DNA of 64,000 nucleotides from Mycobacterium sp. (lineage in GTDB: Bacteria; Actinomycetota; Actinomycetes; Mycobacteriales; Mycobacteriaceae): positions 62,001-126,000 of the forward strand of contig NZ_SCRH01000045.1 of NCBI RefSeq assembly GCF_004298145.1. Reading direction: 5' to 3'. Below the pieces are notes generated by a model, which did not search any database, was not told the origin of the DNA, and worked only from the letters and a program-made list of their open reading frames with translations. Below, one piece after another: positions 50,537 to 58,913 of this stretch. A program made the position numbers and the translations under genes. The first letter of the stretch is position 1, and every line of letters begins with the position of its first letter.

Positions 50537-51924
50537 ACAGGAACGAACTGTGGTCTGACTTGGAGAACTGGGGACGCGATCCCGTGTTGTCCGAACTGGA
50601 TGCGCTGATGTGGCGCACGGATCGGCACCCGCAGGCTGCCTGGTCCGGGGTGGTAGTTCAGCTGCTCGATAGCGTGCCCGATTGGGAGCGGCTCAAGGCC
50701 GCTCATGAGTGGTTCGTCGAGATCGTGCCGCGTTTCGCGCAGCGAGTGGTTGATCCGCTCCTTCCGGTGGGCCCACCGATGTGGGAGGACGACCCGTCAT
50801 TTGACCTCGACTTCCACCTGCGGCGTGTGTCATTGCCGGCACCAGGGGCGCACAGCCAGTTGCTCGAACTCGCGCAAACGATCGGATTGTCGCCGCTGGA
50901 TCGGTCGCGACCGCCCTGGGAGGGCTACCTCGTAGAGGGGCTCGAGGGTGGCCGCGCGGCCTACGTCATGCACGCCCATCACGTCTTCATGGATGGGCTG
51001 GCGCTGGCCCGGTTGCACGAGCGTGTCCTCAACACCGGCCGCAAGCATCAACCCGACAAGCCCATGCCGGTGCGGGAGCCGGTGCGGCGCAGTCCCATCG
51101 GGGTGGCGGCTGAGCAGCTAGGACAACAGATCGCCGGTACTCCGAAGGCCCTTTTCGGAGGTGGACGCGCCGTCGTCAGAGCGTTCGGCAACCTTCGCTC
51201 GACCGCGGATTACGTGTCTTCGTTGGCGCGGGTGGCCGGACCGCCGCCGAAGAATCCGTCCAAGATTCTTCGGGGTGGGTCGCGAAGGATGTGGCGCTTT
51301 GGGACCATGGAATGCGAATTCGATGACCTGAAGCGTGCGGCCAAGGCGGCCGGCGGCTCACTGAATGACGCCTTCGTCAGTGCGCTGCTCGGAGGGCTTC
51401 GGCGGTACTGCAGTGCCCACGGCGAGGAACTGGAAGATGTTCCGATCTCGATGCCGGTAGCGATGCGCAGTGCGGACAACGCCACGGGCGGCAATGACTT
51501 TGCCGCGGCGTATTTTCTCGTGCCTTCCGGGGTGAAGGATCCCGCCGAACGGATCCGCGCAATGCGCGAGCGGGTGCAACACGTGCGGTCCGAACCCGCA
51601 CTGGGATTCCTCGGTGCCATCACCCCAATTCTCAACCGCACCCCCTCGGGTGTGGCCGCGGCGATCCTCGGGTCCGTCGGCGGAGCGGTGCTCACCACGA
51701 GCTCATGGCCAGGTATTTCAGAGAACCGGTATATGGCGGGTGCTCGCTTCGAGCGGATGTTCGTCTTTGCGCCGTTGCCCGGCACCGTCTTGACCTCCGC
51801 CATGTGCACTCATTGCGGCGTGTGTTGCATCGCCATGAACGCCGACGGTGAGGTTTTCAAAGATCTGGATCTGCTATGGAACTCGATGCAGGAGAGCCTC
51901 GACGAAACCCTCGCACTGGGCTGA
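50533..51924 (+). CDS. WS/DGAT-type acyltransferase
   Basis: A 463-residue wax-ester-synthase/diacylglycerol acyltransferase. The catalytic motif HHVFMDG is at residues 149-155. It also has LSPLDRSRPPWEGYLVEGL before it, SLNDAFVSALLGGLRRY in the second half, and an N-terminal LSELDALMWR typical of Tgs proteins. The C terminus contains an unusual MCTHCGVCCIAMNADG segment with four Cys. These enzymes transfer an acyl group from acyl-CoA to long-chain or sterol alcohols, for storage or envelope lipids. Overlap with the hydrolase gene indicates a two-gene operon. Confidence 0.93.
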   Translation: MNRNELWSDLENWGRDPVLSELDALMWRTDRHPQAAWSGVVVQLLDSVPDWERLKAAHEWFVEIVPRFAQRVVDPLLPVGPPMWEDDPSFDLDFHLRRVSLPAPGAHSQLLELAQTIGLSPLDRSRPPWEGYLVEGLEGGRAAYVMHAHHVFMDGLALARLHERVLNTGRKHQPDKPMPVREPVRRSPIGVAAEQLGQQIAGTPKALFGGGRAVVRAFGNLRSTADYVSSLARVAGPPPKNPSKILRGGSRRMWRFGTMECEFDDLKRAAKAAGGSLNDAFVSALLGGLRRYCSAHGEELEDVPISMPVAMRSADNATGGNDFAAAYFLVPSGVKDPAERIRAMRERVQHVRSEPALGFLGAITPILNRTPSGVAAAILGSVGGAVLTTSSWPGISENRYMAGARFERMFVFAPLPGTVLTSAMCTHCGVCCIAMNADGEVFKDLDLLWNSMQESLDETLALG

Positions 51925-51934
51925 GCATCGCGCC

Positions 51935-52669
51935 CTAACCCGCCGGCGCTGGGCTTGAACGCCACGAGGTCAGCGGTCCTCCAGCACGCTTGACGTCGGC
52001 GACGATCACAAAGCTCCAGATGCACGCTGCGAGACAGATTCCGACGTATTGCCAAGAGTGGAAGAACCCGCCGCCGAAGAAGAAGATCGACACGATCGAA
52101 TAGAGAACTGCCATAACGCTATAGCCGATCCACTCGAGCAGTGACTGACCACGCGCGTCGGGTCGGCGTCCCAGCATCGCGCTGGCCGAGGGGCCACCCC
52201 ACAACAATGTCGCCATGAACGACAACAGATACAGGTCGTCGCGGAGCGCACCTTTGACCAATGCCCAGCTGATGACTCCGGCCGCCACGGCGCCGACGAT
52301 CCTGATGGTGTGCGCACGCTGCGAACGGCCGGGGGAGAGCTCGTCGCGGCCGTATTGAATGGTCTGCCAGGCGTATACCGATTCGGCGATGAACGTGACG
52401 ATGATGGCGAACCAGAACAGCTGCATGAACCAGTGACTGTGGCGGCCGCCGAACCAGTCGTTGAAGTGCAGCAGATACGACCCGTCGTGCGGCCACCACA
52501 GCGCGGTCATCCATAGCGCCATCGGATATACCCTGTCGCGCCTTCCCATTCGGGCGCCTTCGACAAAGAACACGAACATCGCGAGTATCGACAGCCCACC
52601 GATCACAACGACGGCAACCGCATTGCGCGAGATCGCGTCGAGTGTGGTCTGGGGATCGTAGGTATTCAC
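51935..52669 (-). CDS. Seven-helix membrane protein at end of beta-oxidation operon
   Basis: A 244-residue protein with about seven membrane segments. GTG 52669 overlaps the stop of the acyl-CoA dehydrogenase (GTGA), which fixes the start; a longer reading upstream would only run through that gene. Motifs are FVEGARMGRRDRVYPMALWM, WWPHDGSYLLHFNDWFGG, FWFAIIVTFIAESVYAWQTIQYGRDEL and a late FFFGGGFFHSWQYVG. Size and topology resemble small integral-membrane terpene cyclases (Pyr4/PaxB type) and AveC-like proteins, with acidic residues at helix ends, but I cannot show homology. Function is unknown. Confidence 0.65.
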   Translation of the reverse strand: MNTYDPQTTLDAISRNAVAVVVIGGLSILAMFVFFVEGARMGRRDRVYPMALWMTALWWPHDGSYLLHFNDWFGGRHSHWFMQLFWFAIIVTFIAESVYAWQTIQYGRDELSPGRSQRAHTIRIVGAVAAGVISWALVKGALRDDLYLLSFMATLLWGGPSASAMLGRRPDARGQSLLEWIGYSVMAVLYSIVSIFFFGGGFFHSWQYVGICLAACIWSFVIVADVKRAGGPLTSWRSSPAPAG

Positions 52670-53709
52670 TGCTGCGACATGGTATCCAGGGCCGCGGTCG
52701 ATGCCAGTGTTTCGTGGGGATTGGAGTAGGACGAGGCCATTACCTGGAGGAAGCGGGCGTCGGCGAACGCGTGCGAGATGGGGTATTCGCGCATGTATCC
52801 GTAGCCGCCGTGCAGTTGCAGGGACTGGTCGACGGCCTGGCCGCAGACCCGAGTTGCGGTAAGGCACGCGGCCGCCGCATCGGCCGCGTCGAGCGTGCCG
52901 GTGCTGCGCGCGTGCACGCACGAATCGACGAATGCGGTTTGGCCGGCCACCTCGGCCCAGAGCTCAGCCAGCCGGAATTGGGTGTTTTCGAACTCCGCCA
53001 GTGGGCGGCCGAATACCTTTCGGGCGTGGACGTAATCGACCGCCAACGCCGTCGCAGCGCGCGCGCTCGCCAGCGCCAACACGGCGAACCACAGGTCGAT
53101 GTCGCGACGCAGTGTGCCCGGGGACGCGATCTCGGTTCCGGCGTCGAGATCGCTGAGCGTGATATCGGCCAGGCCGGCGTCGCGGCCGGCGAGGTTCTCG
53201 TCGATCGGTGCGACGGCGATGCCCGGTCGGTCGAGCGCGACCAGGGTAACGGCATCATCGGCGGTTACCAGCAGCGCGTCGGCGATGCGGCCGGCGACAA
53301 CATTCGACAGCGTGGCGGGCGCGGGAACTGCGATCAATTGACCGGCGCTGAGCCCGGGTAGCCACCGCCGCTTGTCCGCGGCGGTGGCGTGATCGAGCAG
53401 AAAAGGGATGGCGACGCCGGCCTGCAGCGCCCAGAGCGCGGCCAGGCCGGTCGCCCCGGCCGCGATGGTTTCCTCGATCAGGACGGTCAGGAACCCGAAG
53501 TCATCGGCGCCGCCGCCGCCGAACTCCTCGGGCACCGCGGTACCGAGGAAACCCGCTTCGCCGGCCGCGGCGACAACGCTGCGTGGCGTTTCATTCGCGT
53601 CACGCCAAGCCTCAAGGTTCGGCGCGACATCGGTTGCGATGAAACGTTTGACGCTGTCGCGGAACGCCGCGTGATCTTCGTCGAAGATGCGCCGGGGCTT
53701 CGAACTCAC
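52666..53709 (-). CDS. Acyl-CoA dehydrogenase-like protein lacking the catalytic Glu
   Basis: A 347-residue FadE-like protein, shorter than the ~385 of active enzymes. The N-terminal helical domain (EAGFLGTAVPEEFGGGG) and C-terminal helices (YVHARKVFGRPLAEFENTQF, LQLHGGYGYMREYP) are intact. The TEPxAGSD loop is replaced by PAPATLSNVV, the middle barrel is shortened, and the usual YEGTSEIQR carrying the catalytic base is MASSYSNPHE. It may be a non-catalytic subunit of a heteromeric dehydrogenase, as known for mycobacterial FadE pairs, or a degenerate copy. GTG 53709 is chosen, with GAGG 10 bases upstream. Confidence 0.82.
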   Translation of the reverse strand: MSSKPRRIFDEDHAAFRDSVKRFIATDVAPNLEAWRDANETPRSVVAAAGEAGFLGTAVPEEFGGGGADDFGFLTVLIEETIAAGATGLAALWALQAGVAIPFLLDHATAADKRRWLPGLSAGQLIAVPAPATLSNVVAGRIADALLVTADDAVTLVALDRPGIAVAPIDENLAGRDAGLADITLSDLDAGTEIASPGTLRRDIDLWFAVLALASARAATALAVDYVHARKVFGRPLAEFENTQFRLAELWAEVAGQTAFVDSCVHARSTGTLDAADAAAACLTATRVCGQAVDQSLQLHGGYGYMREYPISHAFADARFLQVMASSYSNPHETLASTAALDTMSQQ

Positions 53710-53716
53710 CCTGAAA

Positions 53717-54484
53717 TCACCTCGGCGCCATGCGAATCGCACCATCCAGGCGGATTGTCTCACCATTGAGCATGCCGTTGTCGATGATGGACAGTGCCAG
53801 CCGGGCGAACTCGTCGGGCAAGCCCAGTCGGCTCGGATGTGGCACGGTCTTCGCCAGTGAGGCCCGGACCTCGTCGGAGACCTTCGCCAGCAGTGGTGTG
53901 TCGAAGGTTCCGGGTGCGATGGTGCACACCCGGATCGCTTTCGACGCCAGATCCCGCGCGGCGACGATGGTCATACCGACGATGCCGGCCTTGGACGACG
54001 CATACGGTATCTGGCCGATCTGGCCTTCGAAGGCGGCCACCGATGCCGTCAGGATGACCACGCCGCGATCGCCGTCAACCGGCTCGTTGGTGGCCATCTG
54101 TGCGGCGGCGAGGCGTAGCACGTTGAACGATCCGATCAAGTTGATGCCGATGACGTCGGAGTAGGTCTCCAGCGAGCCGGGCGAGCCGTCCTTGTTGACC
54201 ACGCGCACCGGACCGCCCCGGCCGGCGCAGTGCACCACCGCCCGAAGCGGCCCCGCCTCGGTGGCGGCGTCGATCGCCGCGGTGACGTCTTCGGGGCTGC
54301 GGACATCGGCGGCGACGAACTGGACGGCGTCACCGAGCTCCTTGGCGACCGTTTCGCCGTTCGAGGACGGCAGGTCGGCGATGACGACTCTGGCGGCCCC
54401 TGACGCCACGAGGCGTTCCACGGTCGCGCGGCCGAGTCCGGATGCCCCGCCGGTAACGACCGCGCTGATTCCGTCAATCTGCAT
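53717..54484 (-). CDS. SDR, 3-hydroxyacyl-CoA dehydrogenase-like
   Basis: A 255-residue SDR of the 17beta-HSD10/FabG type. TGGASGLG is at residues 11-18, IADLPSS follows the second strand (Asp favours NAD+), NAG is replaced by HCAGRGG, and the active site has TASVAAFEGQIGQIPYASSKAG. The end has LNGETIRLDGAIRMAPR. Members oxidise 3-hydroxyacyl-CoA or steroid hydroxyls, which suits its place between thiolase and acyl-CoA dehydrogenase. ATG 54484 has AAAGGA 10 bases upstream; 54556 would be a long extension without a ribosome site. Confidence 0.92.
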   Translation of the reverse strand: MQIDGISAVVTGGASGLGRATVERLVASGAARVVIADLPSSNGETVAKELGDAVQFVAADVRSPEDVTAAIDAATEAGPLRAVVHCAGRGGPVRVVNKDGSPGSLETYSDVIGINLIGSFNVLRLAAAQMATNEPVDGDRGVVILTASVAAFEGQIGQIPYASSKAGIVGMTIVAARDLASKAIRVCTIAPGTFDTPLLAKVSDEVRASLAKTVPHPSRLGLPDEFARLALSIIDNGMLNGETIRLDGAIRMAPR

Positions 54485-54507
54485 GCTTTGCTGTTCCTTT
54501 CGCGGCT

Positions 54508-55698
54508 TCAGAGTCGCTCGATGATGGTGGCGTTGGCCATTCCGCCGGCTTCGCACATGGTCTGCAGCCCGAAGCGACCGCCGCTGGATTCCAATGCGTA
54601 CAGCATCGTGGTCAGCAGCCGGGCGCCGGAGGCCCCGAGCGGATGGCCCAGCGCGATGGCGCCGCCGCGCGGGTTGAGCCTGGCCGGATCGGCGTTGAAA
54701 TGTTGCGCCCAGGCCATCGGCACCGGAGCGAACGCCTCGTTGACCTCGTAGTGGTCGATGTCGGGCAGCGACAGCCCCGACCGCCGCAACACCCGCTCGG
54801 TCGCGGGGATGGGTCCGGTCAGCATGGTGATCGGATCATCGGCGGCGAGCCCGAACGCGTGGAAGCGCGCCCGCGGCGTGAGCCCCAGCTCCTCGGCGGT
54901 GTCGTCGCCCATGATCAATACCGCCGCCGCACCGTCGGAGAGCTGGGACGAATTCCCCGGAGTGATGTGCCAGTCGGTGATCTCGGGGAAGCGCGCCGCC
55001 ATTTCGGGGGAGTAGAACGACGACTTGAGCGCCGCCAGCCCCTCGACGGTGGTCGACGGCCGGATGGTCTCGTCGGTACTCGCGTCACCATCCGGCGTGG
55101 TGATCGGCACGATCTCGGCGCTGAAGTCGGCCGCGGCCGCATTGCGATGCGAACGGGCGGAAAACTCGTCGATGGACTCGCGGTCGAGCTTCCAGCGGGC
55201 GGCCACCAATTCGGCCGAGACGCCCTGCGACACCAGTCCCGGCGCGTAGCGCTCCGCCACTGCCGATCCGTACGGATCTTGCCCGATGCGCGCGGTGAAC
55301 ATGGGAATCCGGCTCATCGACTCGACACCGGCCGCCACGACGATGTCGCACGCGCCCGCTATCACGGCCTGCGCCGCGAAGTCGGCGGCCTGCTGGCTGG
55401 ATCCACAGGCGCGATGCACCGCCACAGACGGCACGCTCTCGGGCAGCCCGGCCGAAAGCCATGCCCAGCGCCCAACCGGCCCGGACTGTTCGCCGACCTG
55501 ACTCACGCAGCCGGCGATCACGTCGTCGACGCGGGCCGGGTCAACGTCGTTGCGGGCCATCAATTGGCCGATCACCTGACCCAGCAGCTCGACCGGATGC
55601 ACGCCGCTCAAGGCCCCGCCGGGCCGACCGTCCTTCGGGGGCTTCCCCTTGGCCATCGGCGAGCGGACGGCATCGACAATGACTGCGCTACGCGACAT
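54508..55698 (-). CDS. Acetyl-CoA acyltransferase (thiolase, FadA-like)
   Basis: A 396-residue thiolase of full length. The nucleophile is Cys98 in VHRACGSSQQA, then VAAGVESMSRIPM, NSSQLSDGAAAV, HYEVNEAFAPVPMAW, the His motif GGAIALGHPLGASGAR, and the second Cys in CEAGGMANATIIE. It cleaves 3-ketoacyl-CoA to acetyl-CoA and a shortened acyl-CoA. ATG 55698 is 24 bases after the SnoaL-like stop, with GAAGGAGAAG upstream. It is the core of a minus-strand operon for side-chain degradation or remodelling. Confidence 0.95.
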   Translation of the reverse strand: MSRSAVIVDAVRSPMAKGKPPKDGRPGGALSGVHPVELLGQVIGQLMARNDVDPARVDDVIAGCVSQVGEQSGPVGRWAWLSAGLPESVPSVAVHRACGSSQQAADFAAQAVIAGACDIVVAAGVESMSRIPMFTARIGQDPYGSAVAERYAPGLVSQGVSAELVAARWKLDRESIDEFSARSHRNAAAADFSAEIVPITTPDGDASTDETIRPSTTVEGLAALKSSFYSPEMAARFPEITDWHITPGNSSQLSDGAAAVLIMGDDTAEELGLTPRARFHAFGLAADDPITMLTGPIPATERVLRRSGLSLPDIDHYEVNEAFAPVPMAWAQHFNADPARLNPRGGAIALGHPLGASGARLLTTMLYALESSGGRFGLQTMCEAGGMANATIIERL

Positions 55699-55722
55699 TT
55701 GGCTTCTCCTTCGCCCTGTGTT

Positions 55723-56136
55723 CTAGGCGTTCTGCGGCTGGCTGATCGCCGCGCCATCCCAGTAAAACGCCCTGATCTCTTGCACCCGGTCGTCGGAGAA
55801 CGCCCACACCTCGAGGGCGGAGTTGGGGACGGTGTCGTCGGAGCCGGGGTTCTTCCACTCGAACGTGATCCAGGCGACCACGTGATCGCCGTCGCCGATC
55901 GTGCGCTCCAGCTTGAGGTTTGTGGCGCCGGCCTGGTTGCCGGCCTTCGCGATTCCGGTGAACAGCCCGCGCAGCCGCCGGCTTCCCTCTATCCGGCCGC
56001 CATGCGGCAGCGAGGGCGGCCACTCGATCGCGGCGTCCTCGGCAAAGTGGGCGTCGATCGCCGCCGCTATCGCCTCGGCATCGGCGGCACTGAGCGCGGC
56101 ATAGAAGTCGGCGACGATTTGGGCGTTTTGCGACAT
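55723..56136 (-). CDS. SnoaL/NTF2-like small protein
   Basis: A 137-residue protein of the SnoaL/limonene-epoxide-hydrolase-like cone fold: IVADFYAALSAADAEAIAAAIDAHFAEDA, then HGGRIEGSRRLRGLFTGI, and VVAWITFEWKN with a final IRAFYWDGAAI. Such proteins include ketosteroid isomerases, hydratases, epoxide hydrolases and polyketide cyclases. No enoyl-CoA hydratase is present in this operon, so it could take that step; this is speculation. ATG 56136 has GAGG about 7 bases upstream. Confidence 0.85.
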   Translation of the reverse strand: MSQNAQIVADFYAALSAADAEAIAAAIDAHFAEDAAIEWPPSLPHGGRIEGSRRLRGLFTGIAKAGNQAGATNLKLERTIGDGDHVVAWITFEWKNPGSDDTVPNSALEVWAFSDDRVQEIRAFYWDGAAISQPQNA

Positions 56137-56192
56137 TAGGGAACCTCACTATGTCCGGAGTGGAGGGATTATTTTAGAACCTTAGCGTCTCA

Positions 56193-56666
56193 TTAAGAGC
56201 TGGGCAACGGCGGTCCCCCGGAGCCGCCGGCGATCATCGTGCCCTGGCTCGTGGCGCAGCGGTTGCCGTCCCGGTCCTCGACCGCCACTTCGACGAACTT
56301 GGTTCGCCGGCCGCCGCCCAACCCGGTCGCGCGAAAGGTCAGTGGCGGCCGCGCGGGTGAGTGAAACTGGATATGCAGCGATCCGGTCGCGGGCAACAGT
56401 CCCGGTTCGCTCATCCGCATGGTGAGCGCGCCCATGATCTGATCGGCCGCCGCGGTAACGGTGCCCCCGTTCACGGCTCCGTTGGGGTTGGGGGTCAGCG
56501 TCGACCGTTCCATCCGAAAGATCGCCGACGTGGGGTCGATCTCCGTACACACCAGACCCAAATCCCGGCAGTAGGGCAGTGCGTTGACCCAGGTCAACCA
56601 ATCCACTGTTGCGCCCCCCGCCGGATACCACCACTCCGCTTCGGACGGGATTGCCTCGTGCGACAT
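56193..56666 (-). CDS. PaaI-type hotdog thioesterase
   Basis: A 157-residue single hotdog-fold protein. It has the conserved NPNGAVNGGTVTAAADQIMGALTM (helix with the HGG-like NGG motif and catalytic acid region), TGSLHIQFHSPARPPLTFRATGLGGG and VAVEDRDGNRCATSQGTM. Members hydrolyse acyl-CoA thioesters to free acids. ATG 56666 is chosen for GGAG 7 bases upstream; a reading from 56777 is unsupported. It is the first gene of the minus-strand beta-oxidation operon, with AACGATCGTT 40 bases upstream. Confidence 0.88.
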   Translation of the reverse strand: MSHEAIPSEAEWWYPAGGATVDWLTWVNALPYCRDLGLVCTEIDPTSAIFRMERSTLTPNPNGAVNGGTVTAAADQIMGALTMRMSEPGLLPATGSLHIQFHSPARPPLTFRATGLGGGRRTKFVEVAVEDRDGNRCATSQGTMIAGGSGGPPLPSS

Positions 56667-56705
56667 CGTCACGCTCCGGTTTTCTCGGTTTCCTCTGGCA
56701 ATGTA

Positions 56706-56715
56706 AACGATCGTT
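56706..56715. promoter_or_regulatory. AACGATCGTT palindrome (beta-oxidation operon)
   Basis: Perfect 10-base palindrome 40 bases upstream of the thioesterase start 56666 (minus) and about 145 bases before the divergent mycofactocin-type SDR (56861, plus). Identical to the sites at 49382 and 63256. Placement allows one regulator to control both divergent operons. Confidence 0.5.
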
Positions 56716-56860
56716 CCGTCAGCATAGTCATTCCTGAGTCGCGTGTGAGCATTGACACAAACACCCCGAATCGGCAATTATGAGACGTTGAACCTTAAAA
56801 ACGTGACCCCGTCGGAAGAACGTCCGTTCGGGAGAGACTGGAGACAAGGACACTAACTTC

Positions 56861-57691
56861 ATGGGACTCGCCGATAACAAGGTCGCCTTCATATCCGGGG
56901 TAGCGCGGGGGCAGGGCCGCTCGCACGCGGTGCGACTTGCCGAGGAAGGCGCCGACATCATCGGTTTCGACATCTGTGCGAACGACGATTCGGTGGAATA
57001 CCCACTCGCCACCCGCGATGATCTCGACGAGACGGCCAAGCTGATCGAGAAGTTCGGCCGCAAGGCGCTGCTGTCGGTCGTTGACGTTCGTGATCATGAG
57101 GCGGTGAAGCGCGTCGTCGACGACGGCGTGGCCGAACTGGGGCGACTGGACATCGTGCTGGCGAATGCCGGCGTCATGGCCATCACCGGGCCGCAGCGCC
57201 TACAGCGCAGCGCCTTCCTGGCCGGTATCGACATCATGCTCGTCGGCGTGTTCAACACCGTGGAGCCCGCGATCCCGCACCTGCGGGCCGGCGGACGCGG
57301 TGGATCGATCGTGATCACCAGCTCCACAGCGGGTTTGGTCGGCGGACTCGGGGACGGCTCGCCCGGTGTGCTCGGGTACACCGCCTCCAAGCACGGCGTC
57401 GTCGGCCTGATGCGTTCTTGGGCCAATGTGCTTGCACCAGAAAACATTCGGGTGAACACAATTCACCCGACCGGGGTCAACTCGCCGATGATCGCCAATG
57501 AGGCCTTCGGACGCTACGTGCAGGAGTTCCCGACGATCGCGGAGAACCTGCAAAATCCGCTGCCGGTACCGAACGGGTTGCTCGAGCCGCAAGACGTCAC
57601 GGACTCGATCATGCACCTGGTTTCGGACGCGGGCCGCTACATTACCGGCAGCACGTTTGTCATGGATGCAGGATTCACCAACAACAAATAA
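56861..57691 (+). CDS. Mycofactocin-coupled SDR oxidoreductase
   Basis: A 276-residue SDR of the actinobacterial mycofactocin-associated type. The cofactor loop reads ISGVARGQGRSHAVRLAEEGADIIGFDIC, a signature of carveol-dehydrogenase-like enzymes with a bound, non-exchanging nicotinamide. The usual insertion follows (CANDDSVEYPLATRDDLDETAKLIE), then NAGVM, SSTAGLVGGLGDG and YTASKHG. These enzymes oxidise alcohols and pass electrons to mycofactocin. ATG 56861 is 6-8 bases after a purine-rich stretch. It opens an operon with AveC-family, NorD-like and NorQ-like genes and is divergent from the beta-oxidation operon. Confidence 0.93.
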   Translation: MGLADNKVAFISGVARGQGRSHAVRLAEEGADIIGFDICANDDSVEYPLATRDDLDETAKLIEKFGRKALLSVVDVRDHEAVKRVVDDGVAELGRLDIVLANAGVMAITGPQRLQRSAFLAGIDIMLVGVFNTVEPAIPHLRAGGRGGSIVITSSTAGLVGGLGDGSPGVLGYTASKHGVVGLMRSWANVLAPENIRVNTIHPTGVNSPMIANEAFGRYVQEFPTIAENLQNPLPVPNGLLEPQDVTDSIMHLVSDAGRYITGSTFVMDAGFTNNK

Positions 57692-57724
57692 GCGTCGGAG
57701 TGGTTCGTTCGAAGGGGGCCGACG

Positions 57725-58900
57725 ATGACCCAGATGGCTGAAAGGCTGGACCATCCGACGCGGGTAACCGCCTCACGAGCAGTCGATGCGGCGCCGCGCA
57801 CGTCGGCACCAGTGAAGTGGTGGGCGGCCGCCGGCGCTGCCTACCTGGTGTTCATGGTGGCCGTGCTGACCGCCTGGGTGCTGGGCCCGTTGTTCAAGAC
57901 CGTGCCGGTCGGTCCGACCCCGGTTCCGACCTTCATGAAGGTCGCGGTCGTGTTCTTCGAAGTCATCTCGATCCCGGCCATATTGGCTTGCTTCTATTTT
58001 CTGGTCGTGCGGCCATGGCGCCGCGATGGCAAGCTCAGCGTTGACGGGGCGTTGACGATCGCGTTCGCGACGGTCTGGTTCCAGGATCCGCTGTCCGCCT
58101 ACAGCGGAACGTGGTTCACCTACAACGCTTGGGCGCTCAACTATGGCTCCTGGGTCAACAGCGTCCCCTTTGCGACCGGCAAAGCCGCGCCCGGGGCGAT
58201 GCTGGTCGAGCCGATTCTGATCATCCCCGGGGCATACGTGTATTGCTTCGTGGTAGCGATGTTCGCCGGAGCCTGGGTGATGCGCACCGCGCGCAAGCGC
58301 TGGCCCCAGCTGAGCGCGGTCAAGCTCGCCGCAATGTGTGTCGTCGCGATGTTCGGCTTCGACATTGTGCTGGAAGGCATCATGTTCATGCCGCTGGGGA
58401 TATGGGAGTACCCGGGCGGGCACTTCAGTATCTTCCCGAACACCTACCACCGCTTTCCGCTGACCGAGATGATCACGGCCGGCTCCGCGTTCGCGTCCGT
58501 CGCCATCTTGCGTTTTTTCAAGAACGACCGCGGCGAGACCCTCGCGGACCGTGGTCTCGAGTCGCTGAAGGCCTCGGATCGGCGCAAGAGCGCCCTGCGA
58601 GCGCTGGCGATGATCGGTTTCGTCAATATGTTGTTCTTCGTCCTCTACAACGTGCTCAACACGTGGACCGCGACGCGTATGGCCGACTGGCCCGCGGACC
58701 TGCAGCAGCGTTCGTATTTGACCAATGGGCTGTGCGGTGAGGGAACCGACCAGATGTGCCCGGGGCCGGCTGTTCCCCAGTTCCGCAACAACAACCTGGA
58801 CCCCCACGGCGGTTCGGCGCATCTGGACCCCAATGGCAACGTGGTTGTGCCTCCCAACACCACGTTACCGAGCATGGTGCCCTTCGATCGCGGAAAGTAG
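57725..58900 (+). CDS. AveC-family (spirocyclase-like) membrane protein
   Basis: A 391-residue protein with about seven helices and extended termini. Family features are FATVWFQDPLSAYSGTWFTYNAWALNYGSW near residues 118-147, PGAMLVEPILIIPGAYVYCF, FGFDIVLEGIMFMPLGIWEYPGG, and NTYHRFPLTEMITAG. In Streptomyces avermitilis AveC is an unusual dehydratase/spirocyclase acting on the avermectin spiroketal; many mycobacterial homologues have no known role. It sits directly upstream of NorD-like and NorQ-like genes, which suggests that its activity may depend on a metal or on ATP-driven maturation. ATG 57725 follows an AAGG-containing site. Confidence 0.8.
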   Translation: MTQMAERLDHPTRVTASRAVDAAPRTSAPVKWWAAAGAAYLVFMVAVLTAWVLGPLFKTVPVGPTPVPTFMKVAVVFFEVISIPAILACFYFLVVRPWRRDGKLSVDGALTIAFATVWFQDPLSAYSGTWFTYNAWALNYGSWVNSVPFATGKAAPGAMLVEPILIIPGAYVYCFVVAMFAGAWVMRTARKRWPQLSAVKLAAMCVVAMFGFDIVLEGIMFMPLGIWEYPGGHFSIFPNTYHRFPLTEMITAGSAFASVAILRFFKNDRGETLADRGLESLKASDRRKSALRALAMIGFVNMLFFVLYNVLNTWTATRMADWPADLQQRSYLTNGLCGEGTDQMCPGPAVPQFRNNNLDPHGGSAHLDPNGNVVVPPNTTLPSMVPFDRGK

Positions 58901-58913
58901 TGCGAGGAAAACC

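Noticed and set aside
51935..52921. 328-residue version of the seven-helix membrane protein
   Set aside because: The extra N-terminal part is Arg-rich out-of-frame translation of the acyl-CoA dehydrogenase gene; GTG 52669 overlapping that gene's stop is the better start.
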